Source: Endomychus coccineus
Lineage: Eukaryota > Arthropoda > Insecta > Coleoptera > Endomychidae
Direction: 5' to 3'
Assembly (NCBI GenBank): GCA_958510875.1
Contig: OY294068.1
Span: 173,135,411-173,199,410 of the forward strand
DNA length: 64,000 nucleotides
The translations under genes were made by a program, and so were the position numbers. Below, in pieces: positions 1-10,606 of the stretch. The notes beneath the pieces were generated by a model. The model searched no databases and was not told where the DNA came from. It worked only from the letters and a program-made list of their open reading frames with translations. How positions within the stretch are numbered: the first letter of the stretch is position 1; every line of letters begins with the position of its first letter.

Positions 1-443
1 CAACCGCATTTTAGTGTGGTTGCTCGAGAGTTTTTAATAGCAACATATGGAGATCGCTGGATTTGTCGAGGTTGACCCCACTTATGGCCTGATGCTTGAT
101 CCTAGACCCCTGGATTATTTCGTTTGGAGCCATCTGAAGTCATTAGTTTCCACTACTCCAGTGGAAAATGTGAAAGATATAGACAATTCGGAAAATTAGT
201 TGGTGCAATTCAATAAGTCACGACCTTGGTGTTTTAGAAAGAGTTCGGCAGTCAATGAGTGATGTAAGCCATTCGTTTATTCAATTCAAAAATAGAAAAT
301 AAATTATAAAAATATCAACCATTTATGCAAAAAACAAGTATCACCTTTCGAAACAAAGTGGCTTTCCTAAAATCATCAGAGGACAAAATATTCTTAAAAT
401 AACCCTGCGAATAACCCCTTGTATGTTCACTGAACATCCTGTA
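1..443 (+). mobile_element. 3' remnant of a mariner-like (IS630/Tc1) DNA transposon
   Basis: Positions 50-165, read with frame changes, give YGDRWICRG and then LDYFVWSHLKSLVSTTPVEN. This is the C-terminal end of the transposase type whose usual form is RWIGRG...WPxRSPDLTPxDFFLWG; a related copy lies at 14560-14660. The last catalytic Asp would fall in LDYF. Stops and frameshifts make it a fossil. The segment closes with GAACATCCTGTA followed by TA, like the CCCTGTA-TA ends of the other elements in this window, so the right terminus is placed near 443. The left part lies outside the window. Confidence 0.6.
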
Positions 444-2179
444 TATCTAATAAAATATTCCTTTTTAAATATTGTCCCATAAATGTGAGGTGCGTTTTAT
501 TGTACGAAAAATGCGATAGGTACTTCTGGCACGGATACTGAAGGCAAATAGGAAGACAATACTGTGGAAATCAAAAAAATATTTCAATTTTATAATATAA
601 TACAGAGTAACGGTTCATATTGTTGTCAATGTGATGAATGACTCAAATGGAATTCAATTACATTTGTTTGACGCTTCGTTAAGTAATAATATAGAGGAAA
701 ATTACTTCTTTGCAAAATGTTTCACCCTCTAATTATTCGTTATCACATCAAATGAATTAGTAAAAACGTGTACGAGAACAAATTACATTCGACCAATAAG
801 CATTTACAGGGTTGAGTCCCCTTGGGGGTAATATTTACATCTAGATACGACCCTCCAATCAAAAGCAAAGAACGGAAATGCAAATAACTTCATATTTCAT
901 GCATAAACTAACAACAGGGAACGGTTGAGGGAAATATGCTTTTTACTGATCAAATAATTCACCTTCTTCTTAACCAGCATTTTGTGAAGTACATACTTAT
1001 GTTGACTGATGATAAATTGCTGATTTATTCCGTGGCATATTAGACGTTTGTGCTCAGAATTGGAACTCATTGTTCAGGAAAAAATGGTCTGATCGAGTTT
1101 AAATAGACCGTATTTTGAAGATATTTTTAATGATAATGAAAACTAACAGTCAACTAAGTTACTTTGTATTGATTAACGTTTTAAAATTCTAATTTATCAT
1201 CAACATCTAATTTAACAATTATTACTAATATTCATAAATTGCAATTTCAGCACCTACCAGGTGATGGGCGCGTTAGTGACACTCGATTTCGGATGTCCCA
1301 TACTTCAATTTTATCTAAAAAAAATTAATGTTATCTCGGTTTCTAGAAATAGGCATTCTTTTGTATAATTTCCTTGGACTATAATCATCTTGAGGTTGAA
1401 TATTTCCTCCTGAGAGCTGTTCCAACCAAGTTGTCTGTGCTTGAATAAGTTTCTTGAAAACAGTAACTTGATGTTCTAGTGAGATTACCCAAACTGGCAA
1501 CAGAAATAGGTTATAAATTATAATACGAAGAGGGAACTAAAAACTCCTGCATATTTTTCTATGCCATCATCAAAAACAAATACACTCATCCTTAGAAAGC
1601 ATTAATTTTCATCTATAATCACATTAATTTCCTCCCGATTAAATGTTCATGACATCTATAGAAAACCCACCTTTAATAAAAAACCCGATTTTTATCAATG
1701 TTGGCGAAGTAATATGCTCAGTTTGCTTATTAGATATTCTGGAGAAATGTAAAAGTGATTTACTTCCTATTTTTAATTCAGCCATCTGTCAGGGGAATAT
1801 AACTCTGCCTCCGCCATATATTATCTGATAAATTTTGCTTGTCTTACTTAACAATTGTTATCTTAAGCAAAAGCATTCCATCCCAGCAAAGGAAAATCAT
1901 GTTTCGTGCTTTTGCTAGGTAACAATGATTTCGTACCAATAGATAAAATTTATCCGTTGAAACATGAAGTATTGTGATATTAAATATGCTACGCCCGCAG
2001 AAACAGCTAATATTCGTAGGAGAAAATATTTCTAAACAGTAGAAACAGCCAAAGGCCTGGACATAATGCCAAAATAAGATCAAAGCTTATGGGAATGCCC
2101 GAATGGCTCCCGTTCGTTTTGGGTTTCGCCAAAGCATTTGGTAGAAATTTCACTTCCAGTTCATTCCCTCCCCTAACGA
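444..2179. other. AT-rich stretch without a recognised gene
   Basis: No recognisable protein or repeat is seen. Two weak opposing exon candidates overlap in the middle. One is on the plus strand, 1251-1328, after the acceptor-like GCAATTTCAG, with 25 codons to TAA. The other is on the minus strand, 1500-1315, and is listed separately. Confidence 0.4.
1315..1500 (-). CDS. Possible terminal exon of an unknown gene
   Basis: The minus strand carries about 61 open codons after an acceptor-like tract (CTATTTCTGTTGCCAG) and ends in a TAG. The peptide begins VWVISLEHQVTVFKKLIQ and continues with a helix-like, Gln/Leu-rich part and then a basic tail. The composition resembles a real protein more than most chance frames here, but I recognise no family, no neighbouring exon is evident, and a plus-strand candidate exon (1251-1328) overlaps its end. 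It may be a chance frame. Confidence 0.2.
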   Translation of the reverse strand: MPVWVISLEHQVTVFKKLIQAQTTWLEQLSGGNIQPQDDYSPRKLYKRMPISRNRDNINFF

Positions 2180-3135
2180 AAGATGATGGCACACTGGCTC
2201 ATACACCATAAGAAAAAGTCAACCCTTTTGCTGCAGAATGTGCAGAAAATTCCACTTTGGATCTCCAAGGGATGGACTTTCGTCAACGCACAATTAGGCG
2301 TATTCTGGTTGATCTCAATACCAAAAAGGCTGTGGGCTCAAATGGAATTCCTCCTGTCGTTCCCGAGGAATGTGCGCCTGAATTAACAAGCGTTCTGCAG
2401 GCTGGTCACCCTTTCATACAAACTTGGTGTGTTTCCTTCCAATTGGAAGACAGCTAGGACCAACCAATTCCATAAAAGGGAATTAATTCTTATTAACTAC
2501 AGACCCACTGTACTATTATCTATGATCTCTAGAGGGATAAAGAAAGCAATCGAGCTCACCCAATACCTAGAGAGCTCCAAAATCGTGAATGACCGGCAAT
2601 ACGTTTTTCTTCACCAGAGAGATCAACAGGAGACCAGCTTGTCTATGTAACACATGTATGGCAGGAATATCTTGAATTTCCTTTTTAGACAATGGAACAC
2701 TTCATACCGCTCTCTCATCTAGAGCCCCTATGCCATCCAATGAAGCTGGTAACGATTTTGAAATGGGGATCTAATAATCTAGAAGAGTTCAATGTAACCA
2801 AAACTCATGCTTGCATCTTCTCCAGGAAGGCGGAGTCCACAATCCCCTAATATAATGATGTGAGGTACAACTATTCCTATGAACTCTTCCATATCCATGC
2901 TCGGAATTACTACCAACAGCACCCTTTTATGGGATGATCATGTATCAAGCTCGAGATCTGCCTAATTTCTTCCTAACAGACTTTCCTTATGCCTCCTATA
3001 ACCTTCAAACCTTCAAGAAAAATTTTAATGCCTATCTCCTCTCCTAATATTAGTAATTTTCCACCACTGGCTTACACGATGTTCTTCGAACATTATATAG
3101 GTTTTCCTCTCGTGTAGTCAAAGTATAGAGAAAAA
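2180..3135 (+). mobile_element. CR1/jockey-type LINE fossil, reverse transcriptase to 3' end
   Basis: Translated pieces in shifting frames follow the order of a non-LTR reverse transcriptase. RRILVDLNTKKAVGSNGIPP and CAPELTSVLQAGHPF (2290-2420) are the early RT part. NYRPTVLLSMISRGIKKAIE and the following YLESSKIVNDRQYVF (2490-2620) are RT block 2. KWGSNNLEEFNVTKTHACIF (2761-2830) is the segment after the YADD box. LPNFFLTDFPYASYNLQTF (about 2963-3020) is the C-terminal tail. The catalytic YADD part is deleted. The 3' end, shared with 45890-46413 (-), is CTCGTGTAGTCAAAGTATAGAG just before 3135. Many stops and indels make it an inactive old copy. Confidence 0.75.
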
Positions 3136-3864
3136 AACAGTTGTAAAATTATACTTCATGTCATATGAAAGTTTATTTGAGTTAACAGGATACCTATATG
3201 ATATGGAAAGGTCTGTCACGGATATTATGTGACTGCCAATGTATCAGCTGTCATGTAAACTAGCTGAGGACTTGTAGTGTCTGTCATAGGATAAGCAGTC
3301 TGAACTGTGATAATGATTCATTAATCTATGGATCAGTCTGTCATATAAATTGTATGTGATTATATCAGTTGTCAAAAACGTCGAAATATATCAGATCTCT
3401 TTTACCCCGTTTGGGATTGAGAAATCCGTTCTTAGCGGGTGCCTACGTCGTTAAGGAATATATCTGCTAAGTTTCAAGTCTTTTAATGAAGAGTTAGTAC
3501 TTCCGATTCAACTAAAAGATGTAATTTTACAGCTCGGTTTTTAACAGTTTCGAGAAGTATTTGATGGCGATAATATGCTTAGCTCTTTCAGATTACACGC
3601 TTTGTATGGTTTTACAATAACTAGGGCAATAGAATTGCAATTCGCTCATCTGAAGCATCTCGACGCACACCATTTGGGTCCTCAAACTTTTCCACGTGTG
3701 ACAGGACCGTTGAGAAACTGTGAAATGTTCATTTCAAAATTACATTCAATCCAATACAATACGAAAGAAATCTGGTGCGACGATTCACATTTCTTCTTGA
3801 TATTGTGATCCATAATAGTGAGGAACTAATATACACAATAATAGTTACATTTCTACCGTTTTGA
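3136..3864. other. Non-coding, no gene seen
   Basis: No convincing coding signal is seen. Between about 3205 and 3375 the words CTGTCAT or CAGTTGTCA recur at irregular spacing (about 3213, 3248, 3282, 3339 and 3367). This may be a decayed short repeat. Confidence 0.3.
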
Positions 3865-4060
3865 AGTTTTTTCTTTCACACTTCATCGAACGGGGAAGTT
3901 AGTGGAACCTTTTGCCTAATGAGGTGTTTCCGGATGCTTATAACCCCCAAACTTTCATGAAGAATTCCAATGTCTATCTCCTCTCCCAACATTCCTTCAC
4001 TGACTCATACGTTGTTCTACGAACGTTAACTAATCAAGAAAAATATTACAATCAATTTAA
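3865..4060 (+). mobile_element. C-terminal scrap of the same CR1/jockey-type LINE
   Basis: The frame reads WNLLPNEVFPDAYNPQTF and then MKNSNVYLLS, matching the tail seen at 2963-3045 (LPNFFLTDFPYASYNLQTF, KKNFNAYLLS). This is the usual C-terminus of these LINE polyproteins, after the thumb region. The copy lacks everything upstream and is broken by stops before LLPNEV. Confidence 0.6.
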
Positions 4061-4299
4061 CCTCTTTCGAGCAGGTTGTCCAGCTCACCGTTTTGATTAT
4101 TCTTTCATTTGTAGCGTGTAGTGATCGAACCATATTTCGTCAACAGTCACGAAACGCCGATAACTTTCTAGTGAACAATTTTTTATGTCAAATATTTTTT
4201 ACGCGTTCAATTGAAACATTACAATACTGGCAATTTCCATGATCGCCACCTGGTGTTCTGCTTATACGATATCATGCATTTTGCTGACCATGTTTTCCT

Positions 4300-4705
4300 T
4301 CAATCAATTAGAACGGGGGCATATGAGTCCAGAGCACTTATACCGCTTAATTGGATCCATTGTGCTTCCCTTGATACGAGACTCGATCCAGCAAGCCTAA
4401 GGCCGCGCCGAAGGCTATGATTCTGCTTGGACTGATGTCTCTTACGTTCTTAGGAGGTACGTATGTGCTGCCGAGGTGTTATAGCTCAAGATAAGCCAGT
4501 GCTGGAAATGCTATACAAGGATATGATATACAGTTTCGTCCGCCTCTCCGCATCTACTACAGCCTGGGTCATCAACGATGTCCAATAAGTGTAGATGTTT
4601 GTTCAGATGGTAGTGTCCTGTGAGGAGTCCTATCATCAGTTTTAAGCCTCTTCTGCTAATAGAGAGAAGGGAGCGTTTGGCCCTCCCACCATGCAGTTGT
4701 AATTT
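4300..4705 (-). pseudogene. LINE with RNase H: C-terminal Cys-rich part
   Basis: On the minus strand, from about 4700, the translation gives GGRAKRSLLSISRRGLKLM and then IGLLTGHYHLNKHLHL, DDPGCSRCGEADETVYHIL. This is the post-RNase H segment with the C-x2-C...H zinc-knuckle-like motif of LINE polyproteins that carry RNase H (R1/I-like groups). The frame is broken after VYHIL, then RRGLRLAGSSLV and ALDSYAPVLID lead to a TGA at 4300-4302. It continues the RNase H piece at 5885-6480; a hAT element sits between the two. Confidence 0.7.
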
Positions 4706-5884
4706 TTTTTTTATATTCGTATGTAAAATTATCCTTCTACTTCTGTTTTAATTAATTTCTTAATTCTCGAACCCAAGTTTGAATCAGACTTGTTTTTTTT
4801 TAAATAAAAAATTTGTGATGTTAAGATGGCTATTTACTGACAGTACTGAGAATCTGCTGAAAATGAAATTTGTTTTGAATTAACTGTTGACAATTATTCT
4901 GTGGCTTCCCGCAAAAATCGCCGTTTTTTTAACGGGATTTTTTTACGGAAATTGGCGACTCAGGTGGTTTTTACGGGAAATAGGCATTGAACGGGTTATT
5001 TGCAGACTTAGTCATCAAAAGAGTGGAGAGTATGCGCACTTAAAATCATTTCGACGAAAAATTTTGACAGCGTAGAACGAGTGGCAGCGGAGTTAGAACT
5101 CAAATCACCAGAACAACTCAGACCCAGAAAGATACCACGACGTTTGGAGACAAACACTACTTCGAAGTCAGCGCACCTTCAGCCTAAAGACAAATTTTGC
5201 AAGGAATATTACGAGATAATAGAAATCCTGACGACAGCCTTATTAAATGATCGATTTAACCAACAAGGTCCTCCACATGTTATCGATGCTAGAAAACATC
5301 CTTCTTCACGAGCTCCAAGGAACTGTTTCCAGTATTGCTCCAGTTATTGAAAAATTAACCAAAAGAAGTTCCAGCCTCATGTGCTGCTTTTACGGAGAAG
5401 CTTGGCAAGGAATCTGCCACCACGAAAGCTCTGCTTCAGCAAGTAATATTACTCTTGATCCTCGTCATGATTGTTCCTACTTCCACTGCATCATCGGAGC
5501 GTTCCTTCAGCGCACTGCGTCGCCAGAAAACTTATTTAAGATCGACGACCATGACCCAGAAGCGTTTGACTCATATTTTGATTTTCACATCTACCAAAGG
5601 CTCGTTTAAATCTGCGTGATGTGTTAAAAGTTTGTCTCCAGGAATGAAGAAAGGCATCGTATTTTCTGAAAAATTTAAGATCATGGTTATTCCGTAAATA
5701 TACACTACTTGCATTAGTATTGTTCATAAATGTTGTATTTGAATGTTCAAAAATAATTTTTTTAATGTATTATTTATGTAAATGAGATTTAATATCTATA
5801 TGTACTCGTAATATCATATTTATTTGCAATATAACGTGTTTTAAGCGAACATGCAGTGTTTTAATTTATTCTTATACTATCGAT
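4706..5884 (+). mobile_element. hAT transposon inserted in the RNase H-bearing LINE
   Basis: This insert separates the RNase H part (5885-6480, -) from the following part (4300-4705, -) of one LINE frame, so it arrived after the LINE. It contains a hAT transposase fossil in the plus orientation. The right end reads TTTGCCTCCCCCAAAA. I could not define the left terminus or an 8-bp target duplication with confidence, so the borders are good to about 20 bp. Confidence 0.6.
5055..5612 (+). pseudogene. hAT transposase fossil (ZMYM1/TTF-type, C-terminal half)
   Basis: Three frames carry consecutive parts. VERVAAELELKSPEQLRPRK and IPRRLETNTTS (5070-5155) are followed by YYEIIEILTTALLNDRFNQQ (5200-5265). 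Then, in another frame, come HMLSMLENILLHELQGTVSS (about 5276-5335) and, from about 5460, MIVPTSTASSERSFSALRRQ with KTYLRSTTMTQKRL. The last is the hAT C-terminal dimerisation domain with its hallmark SERSFSALRRxKTYLRSTM. hAT transposases cut and paste DNA and make 8-bp target duplications. The catalytic N-terminal half is missing or unrecognisable, and at least two frameshifts disable the gene. Confidence 0.75.
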
Positions 5885-6480
5885 AAACTTTGCCTCCCCC
5901 AAAACAATGTTGGTTCCTACGCCTCTGGGTCAGAACCAGGGGTGCCTAGGGAACCCCGTTTGGATGATTCATCGTCCACTTTGCTTCCTTACACGCCAGA
6001 GTGGGCTGGTAGCCATACTAGCTGAAGTTTGTTCTTTCTGGCTAATTCGGCCAGGGACTCCCTGTACTCCAAAACAAGCCCAGAAGTCATTATATGGGAG
6101 CGAAGTGCGCCCAAGGTCGGCTGTAAGTGCCGATATATAGCCGTCTACCTCGGTCGTTTAGCCTCAGATTTTTCAGAGTACTGGTTTGAATTTGCACAAA
6201 CCTCGGCCTGGAAAACAGTTACGTGAGCATCCAGGGGAACTGAAAGCTTCCTTCTGGATGTGCACGAGCAAACTTGTCTTGAACTCGTCCGTGAACCACA
6301 CGAGTCCCCCTGGCAGGAGTGGTCGGGAGTTCTTGTTCCCCCAGTCCGTCCTCTGGGTCCTCTGAGTTATGAGGACGTCTTCCTTACTCTTCTCATTCGA
6401 AGGGCACGAGCGGTCTTAGTAAAAAACGGATGTACGGCCATGCTGGCGTTCGTTAAAGCAATATCATAGGGTACCTAGTC
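5885..6480 (-). pseudogene. LINE RNase H domain fossil
   Basis: On the minus strand, pieces read KFARAHPEGSFQF, then FPLDAHVTVFQAEVCA (the FQAE motif of the RNase H fold), a NDRGRRLYIGTYSR segment, SHIMTSGLVLEYRESLAELA and RKNKLQLVWLPAHSGV (the VWxPxHxG motif before the last catalytic Asp). These are in the order of the RNase H domain found at the C-terminus of R1/I-like LINE ORF2. Frameshifts at several points disable it. The next part of the protein continues at 4705, beyond the inserted hAT. Confidence 0.75.
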
Positions 6481-6806
6481 ATTGAAGGTGCATGGTTCTT
6501 AGGAGTGGCACTCTATCATAAAAAAGATAAATTGAGTCACGGACCAAAACAGCTCTTATTACATGATAGCAAACGAAAACAAATTCACCCACTTTCAACA
6601 TTTGTCAGAACAAAACTGTTTGGACAAATTTCTACAGAACAGGAGTTTGAAAAGATGACTTTAGACGATAGTACATGTGGCGGAATCAGTCGTTCAACAA
6701 GGGTACTTTTACTTATGACACGGCCCTCTTTTCTGTTGTCTATAGATTGCTATTTTTATTTTTGCATCTGATTGTGTTTAGATGGCCGTTCCTAATTTTT
6801 TTTAGT
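6481..6806. other. No recognised gene
   Basis: An 88-codon plus-strand frame (6505-6771) exists but shows no family signature and lacks an exon-like context. Nothing else is seen. Confidence 0.3.
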
Positions 6807-9645
6807 CATGATGAATATAAGAATAAGAATAAGAATAAGAATAAGAATAATTTTATTGTCCTATTGATTTACAATAAAAATACTTACATTAGTAAAAATA
6901 AAATAAACATAATGTTGCAAATATTTCTGTAATAAACATTCACAGAAGCACAACAGAAGAGTGCTAGTGTGTGACTGTCTAATACCAAAAATAGAAAAGA
7001 ATATTTATTTACTTATTTATTTATTAATTTATATTAACTTTTTGTTTCAAAGAAACAATTTGAGGATCTCTACTTTTGAGTTACATATCCAAAATTTACA
7101 TTTCTTTTTGTATTGTTGAATACTGCCCTGAAAGATTTTTAATTCGAGAGGTAATAAATTATAGATTTTACTGAAATAGTGTAAATAAAATTTCTGGTTA
7201 ATCAACTTTCTGCTTCTTACTAGTATGCACTGTGAATTCGAAATACATCTGGTTTCATAATAATGATCAAATAATGAGATTGGAATTTTTTTCTTATAAT
7301 GTTGTTTCAGGATTTCCATAATATACAATTCTCTCACTGTTAAAACCTTAAAATCAATAAAAATGGTTTTTGAGGGGTATGTCATGGATTTACCAAGTAT
7401 ATTTTTTATTATCATTTTTTGACATACAAACAGTTTTGAAATGATGGTGTCATAAGTACCCCCCCATGCTATGATTCCATATACAATTACAGGTTGCACT
7501 AGAGCATAGTATGCATTTTTAAATAGTTGTTTAGTCAATACACCTTTCAATGATTTGAACATATACATAATCTTCCTCAATTTGTTATTTAAATTATGTA
7601 TGTATTCACTCCATTTTAAATGACAATCGATAGTTATTCCTAAGTATTTGATTGAAAATTCTTTTGTGATGGATTCATTGCAGCTACAATTTATATAATT
7701 ACAGGAAGTGTTATGTAATGTTAGTCTAATAAAAAGAGGTTGTGAGTTTTCGTAACTGGAGAAACATATAAATTTAGTTTTTTTGATATTTAGTTTCAAT
7801 AAATTATAATCTATCCAAGACTTTATAGTCTGAAGAATTTTTTCAGCCTTAGCTCTTACTAGTTCCCAAGATTTTCCCGTAATGTAGATTACTGTATCGT
7901 CAGCATATGCAATTAACTTTACACCCTTAATTAATGAAAATAGGTCATTTATATAAACAATGAAAAGAATAGGCCCCAGAACACTGCCTTGTGGCACTCC
8001 ACATTTCATAGTGAGAAAATCACTTTTTTCCGTACCTATTTGAACACAATGTTTTCTATTTGAAAGAAAACTTCTGAACCACTTTAGAAGATTTCCGCGA
8101 AAGCCATATTTTTCTAATTTCATTATTAAGCTATTATGGCATATAGTATCAAATGCCTTTTCGAGATCTAGAAACAAAGCTAAACATGGGGTTGAGTTAT
8201 TGACATCATTATATATTAAATTCGTCAGAGATATTATAGCATCTTGGGAGTTTTTGCCTGGTCTAAACCCATACTGTGCATTTGATAACAAATCATATTT
8301 TTCCAAATATTTTATCATTCGCTTTGTTATAATTTTTTCAAATATTTTTGAAAACATTGAAGTAAGTGAAATTGGGCGATAGTTATTCATATTATCTTTT
8401 TGGCCTGATTTGAAAAGTGGTTTTATAATAGAAGTTTTTAGAACATTTGGAAATATACCCTTTTCACAGGATGAGTTTATGAGATTCGTTAAAGGCTTCG
8501 CTATGTATTGTGCCAGAGTTTTGAGAGTGAGTACATTGATTTGGTCTTCACCAGGTGCTTTGTTATTTTTTAACATTTTTATTTCTTTTAAGATCTCCGA
8601 TTCCTGACATGGTTCAAAGAAAAAAGAGTTTGAGCTTAGTTTTATTTCCTGTGGTTCATACTGTGCGTCAGGTATTATTGACTGAGATACGTTCCTACCG
8701 ATATTGTTGAAAAATGTATTAAATTTATTAGCAATTACTTTGTCAGATCTGAAATTTTGATTATTAACTGAAATGTTCTTAATTTCGTTTTCTTTTCTCC
8801 CTCTACCTGTAAGTTCATTCGTTATTTGCCGTATCTTTTTAGGATTATTTAAGTTTGAATTTATTTGACTATTAAAATATTGTAGTTTAGCACTTTTTAT
8901 CTTGCGATGAATTAAGTTTCTTTGAGTATTGTAAATAGTTTTTAGTTCTAAATTATTTGGCGCATTTGTCATGTTTGTGTACATTTTATTTCTTATATTA
9001 ATGTAATTTAAAAGTTCATCGGTAATCCAAGGTTTCCGCTTTTTTTGTTTGGGTGATAATATTTTGATCTGAGTTTCATCTTTTATTAATGTTTTTATAG
9101 TTTTTACAAATGTTTCTGTGGAACTATCAACGTCAGCGTAATTTAATAAAGAGTCCCAATTTATTTTAGTTATGCTACGAATTAAATTGTTATAGTTAAT
9201 TTTTTTGATGAAGTGGTCCTTATTGACATTAGCTTGTAAACTATTTACTAAAATGAAGATTGTGGGAAAATGATCAGTTATTTTATTTGAATAAACTATT
9301 GCATGCATGCTATCTAAATTAAATTTTGTTTTAATATAAATGTGATCTAGGCAAGAAATACTCGTATTTTGCATTCTAGTAGGCAAATTTATAAGTGACA
9401 TATATCCATTCGCAGACATAATATTCATATATTCTTCAGTAGAGTAATTTAGCGATGGAGTATCTATTATATTAATATTCATGTCACCAACAAAAATTTC
9501 ATTTTCCAAATTGCAGTGGCTAGTCAAATAAGACATGATGCAGTTATTGAATTCATTTACTTCATGTTTGTCACTAAAAGATCTATATATTCCAGTAACA
9601 CCAATTTTGTGTTTTTCCAATTGCAATTGATCGATACAGTCTAGT
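6807..9645 (-). mobile_element. 5'-truncated non-LTR retrotransposon (LINE) with TTATTC tail
   Basis: The unit holds a long ORF2 (9626-7047), a 3' UTR (7046-6860) and, at its 3' end on the minus strand, a short run of TTATTC units (plus strand 6819-6849, GAATAA repeats). Such microsatellite tails are typical of LINEs that do not end in poly(A). The endonuclease frame hits a TAA just upstream of 9645, where the similarity stops, so the copy is 5' truncated, the usual result of incomplete target-primed reverse transcription. The intact frame implies a fairly recent insertion. Confidence 0.85.
7047..9626 (-). CDS. LINE ORF2: endonuclease (partial) plus reverse transcriptase
   Basis: An 859-codon frame without stops. 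Residues 1-130 are the C-terminal part of an APE-type endonuclease: IYRSFSD at 13, FVGDMN at 45, SCLDHIYI at 91 and a DHFPT box at 118. A linker follows, with KRKPWIT near 197. The reverse transcriptase starts near 350 (NNKAPGEDQI), with NNYRPISLTSMFSKI at about 414, FLDLEKAFD at 485-493 (first catalytic Asp), GVPQGSVLGPILF near 543 and the catalytic YADDT at 574-578. The tail has the YLGITIDCHLKWSEYI block and WGG near 730. No RNase H domain is seen. The group is probably in the jockey/CR1 superfamily, possibly Daphne-like, which I cannot settle. The start is a TTG-led open frame, not a true start, because the 5' end is missing. A related fragment lies at 27930-28450 (-). Confidence 0.85.
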   Translation of the reverse strand: MQLEKHKIGVTGIYRSFSDKHEVNEFNNCIMSYLTSHCNLENEIFVGDMNINIIDTPSLNYSTEEYMNIMSANGYMSLINLPTRMQNTSISCLDHIYIKTKFNLDSMHAIVYSNKITDHFPTIFILVNSLQANVNKDHFIKKINYNNLIRSITKINWDSLLNYADVDSSTETFVKTIKTLIKDETQIKILSPKQKKRKPWITDELLNYINIRNKMYTNMTNAPNNLELKTIYNTQRNLIHRKIKSAKLQYFNSQINSNLNNPKKIRQITNELTGRGRKENEIKNISVNNQNFRSDKVIANKFNTFFNNIGRNVSQSIIPDAQYEPQEIKLSSNSFFFEPCQESEILKEIKMLKNNKAPGEDQINVLTLKTLAQYIAKPLTNLINSSCEKGIFPNVLKTSIIKPLFKSGQKDNMNNYRPISLTSMFSKIFEKIITKRMIKYLEKYDLLSNAQYGFRPGKNSQDAIISLTNLIYNDVNNSTPCLALFLDLEKAFDTICHNSLIMKLEKYGFRGNLLKWFRSFLSNRKHCVQIGTEKSDFLTMKCGVPQGSVLGPILFIVYINDLFSLIKGVKLIAYADDTVIYITGKSWELVRAKAEKILQTIKSWIDYNLLKLNIKKTKFICFSSYENSQPLFIRLTLHNTSCNYINCSCNESITKEFSIKYLGITIDCHLKWSEYIHNLNNKLRKIMYMFKSLKGVLTKQLFKNAYYALVQPVIVYGIIAWGGTYDTIISKLFVCQKMIIKNILGKSMTYPSKTIFIDFKVLTVRELYIMEILKQHYKKKIPISLFDHYYETRCISNSQCILVRSRKLINQKFYLHYFSKIYNLLPLELKIFQGSIQQYKKKCKFWICNSKVEILKLFL

Positions 9646-10494
9646 TATACTATTGGAAGTCAATATAATAACATCTAATACTATACTCCTTACCCCACAA
9701 TTCCACCAAAAAGTAAATCAGATAACAAAATAATAAACAACAATATCGATTATTATATAACATCATGATTGGCAGATCGTTGCTACTGAATGCACTTTGG
9801 CAAGGATTTAGATACGGATGCTATTTGCTCCAGATTCCTGACTTGTCTTGATTAAAAGAATAATTTCCTACTACGGAAACAAACCTTTTTTGATAATTAT
9901 ATTCCGAGTTTAATCTCAAAAGAATAATATCGTCTGACTATGCTTGTGAAACTATAAATGCAGGAAAAATCTATGTGCATCAGTACATTTTGCTCATTAA
10001 AATATTGTAATTACTGCAACACTCTAGCCATGATCAAAAACAAACAAAAAGTGCTTTCAAATCAGAAGACAGTCGGACGATTGTGGCGCGTGTGATTCGT
10101 TGCGGAATGCATTTCTGAAATAAATCTGTTCGACTCTTTCCCGTCACATATGACGTAAATCATTATAGCTTCATAATAATGAACTCTCAAGTGTTATATT
10201 TTAATAAGACAGCCATTTTGTGTATTTCCTCCTCCGTGCGTAATGGTTCCCGTATCGCATAAATATATTCCAATTTACTATACCTGATTCTCGGTGAAAT
10301 ATCATCCACCGGACAAGCGTTGAGACTGATCGCAATCGCCCATGTCAACTAAATGGACAGAATGTCAATCAGCTGATTGGGAAAGTAAAACTACTAATGG
10401 AAGTATATTGGAATATTAAAAAAAAATACACATTCAACTCAGGGGCTGACCGGCCTGGGAGGCAGGAAGGGAAAGTTTCGATCTAGCCAATACC
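9646..10494. other. Non-coding, no gene seen
   Basis: AT-rich sequence with many stops in all frames. I recognise no repeat family or exon here. Confidence 0.3.
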
Positions 10495-10606
10495 TTCTAT
10501 AGTACAAGGCCTGAACGTTCGATCGTGACGTTACAAGCCAGAGGCAACATTGCAGCTGGTCACCCGTACACAATGATGCAATATCCGACAGTAGAACAAA
10601 AGTTTA
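10495..10606 (+). repeat. Dispersed repeat, copy 1 (inverted partner at 12118-12230)
   Basis: The segment from GTACAAGGCCTGAACG through CGATCGTGACGTTACAAGCC and GAGGCAACATTGCAGC to CGACAGTAGAACAAA is matched in reverse complement at 12118-12230. The partner is next to an RT fossil, so the repeat may be part of that LINE family or an inserted short element. Confidence 0.6.

Noticed and set aside
1251..1328. Short plus-strand terminal exon after GCAATTTCAG
   Set aside because: Only 25 codons, no partner exon, and it overlaps an equally weak minus-strand candidate.
6505..6932. Two overlapping plus-strand frames of 85-88 codons
   Set aside because: No family signature, and the second runs through the LINE microsatellite tail.
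8200..8607. Plus-strand frames of 60-65 codons
   Set aside because: They are antisense to the intact LINE ORF2.
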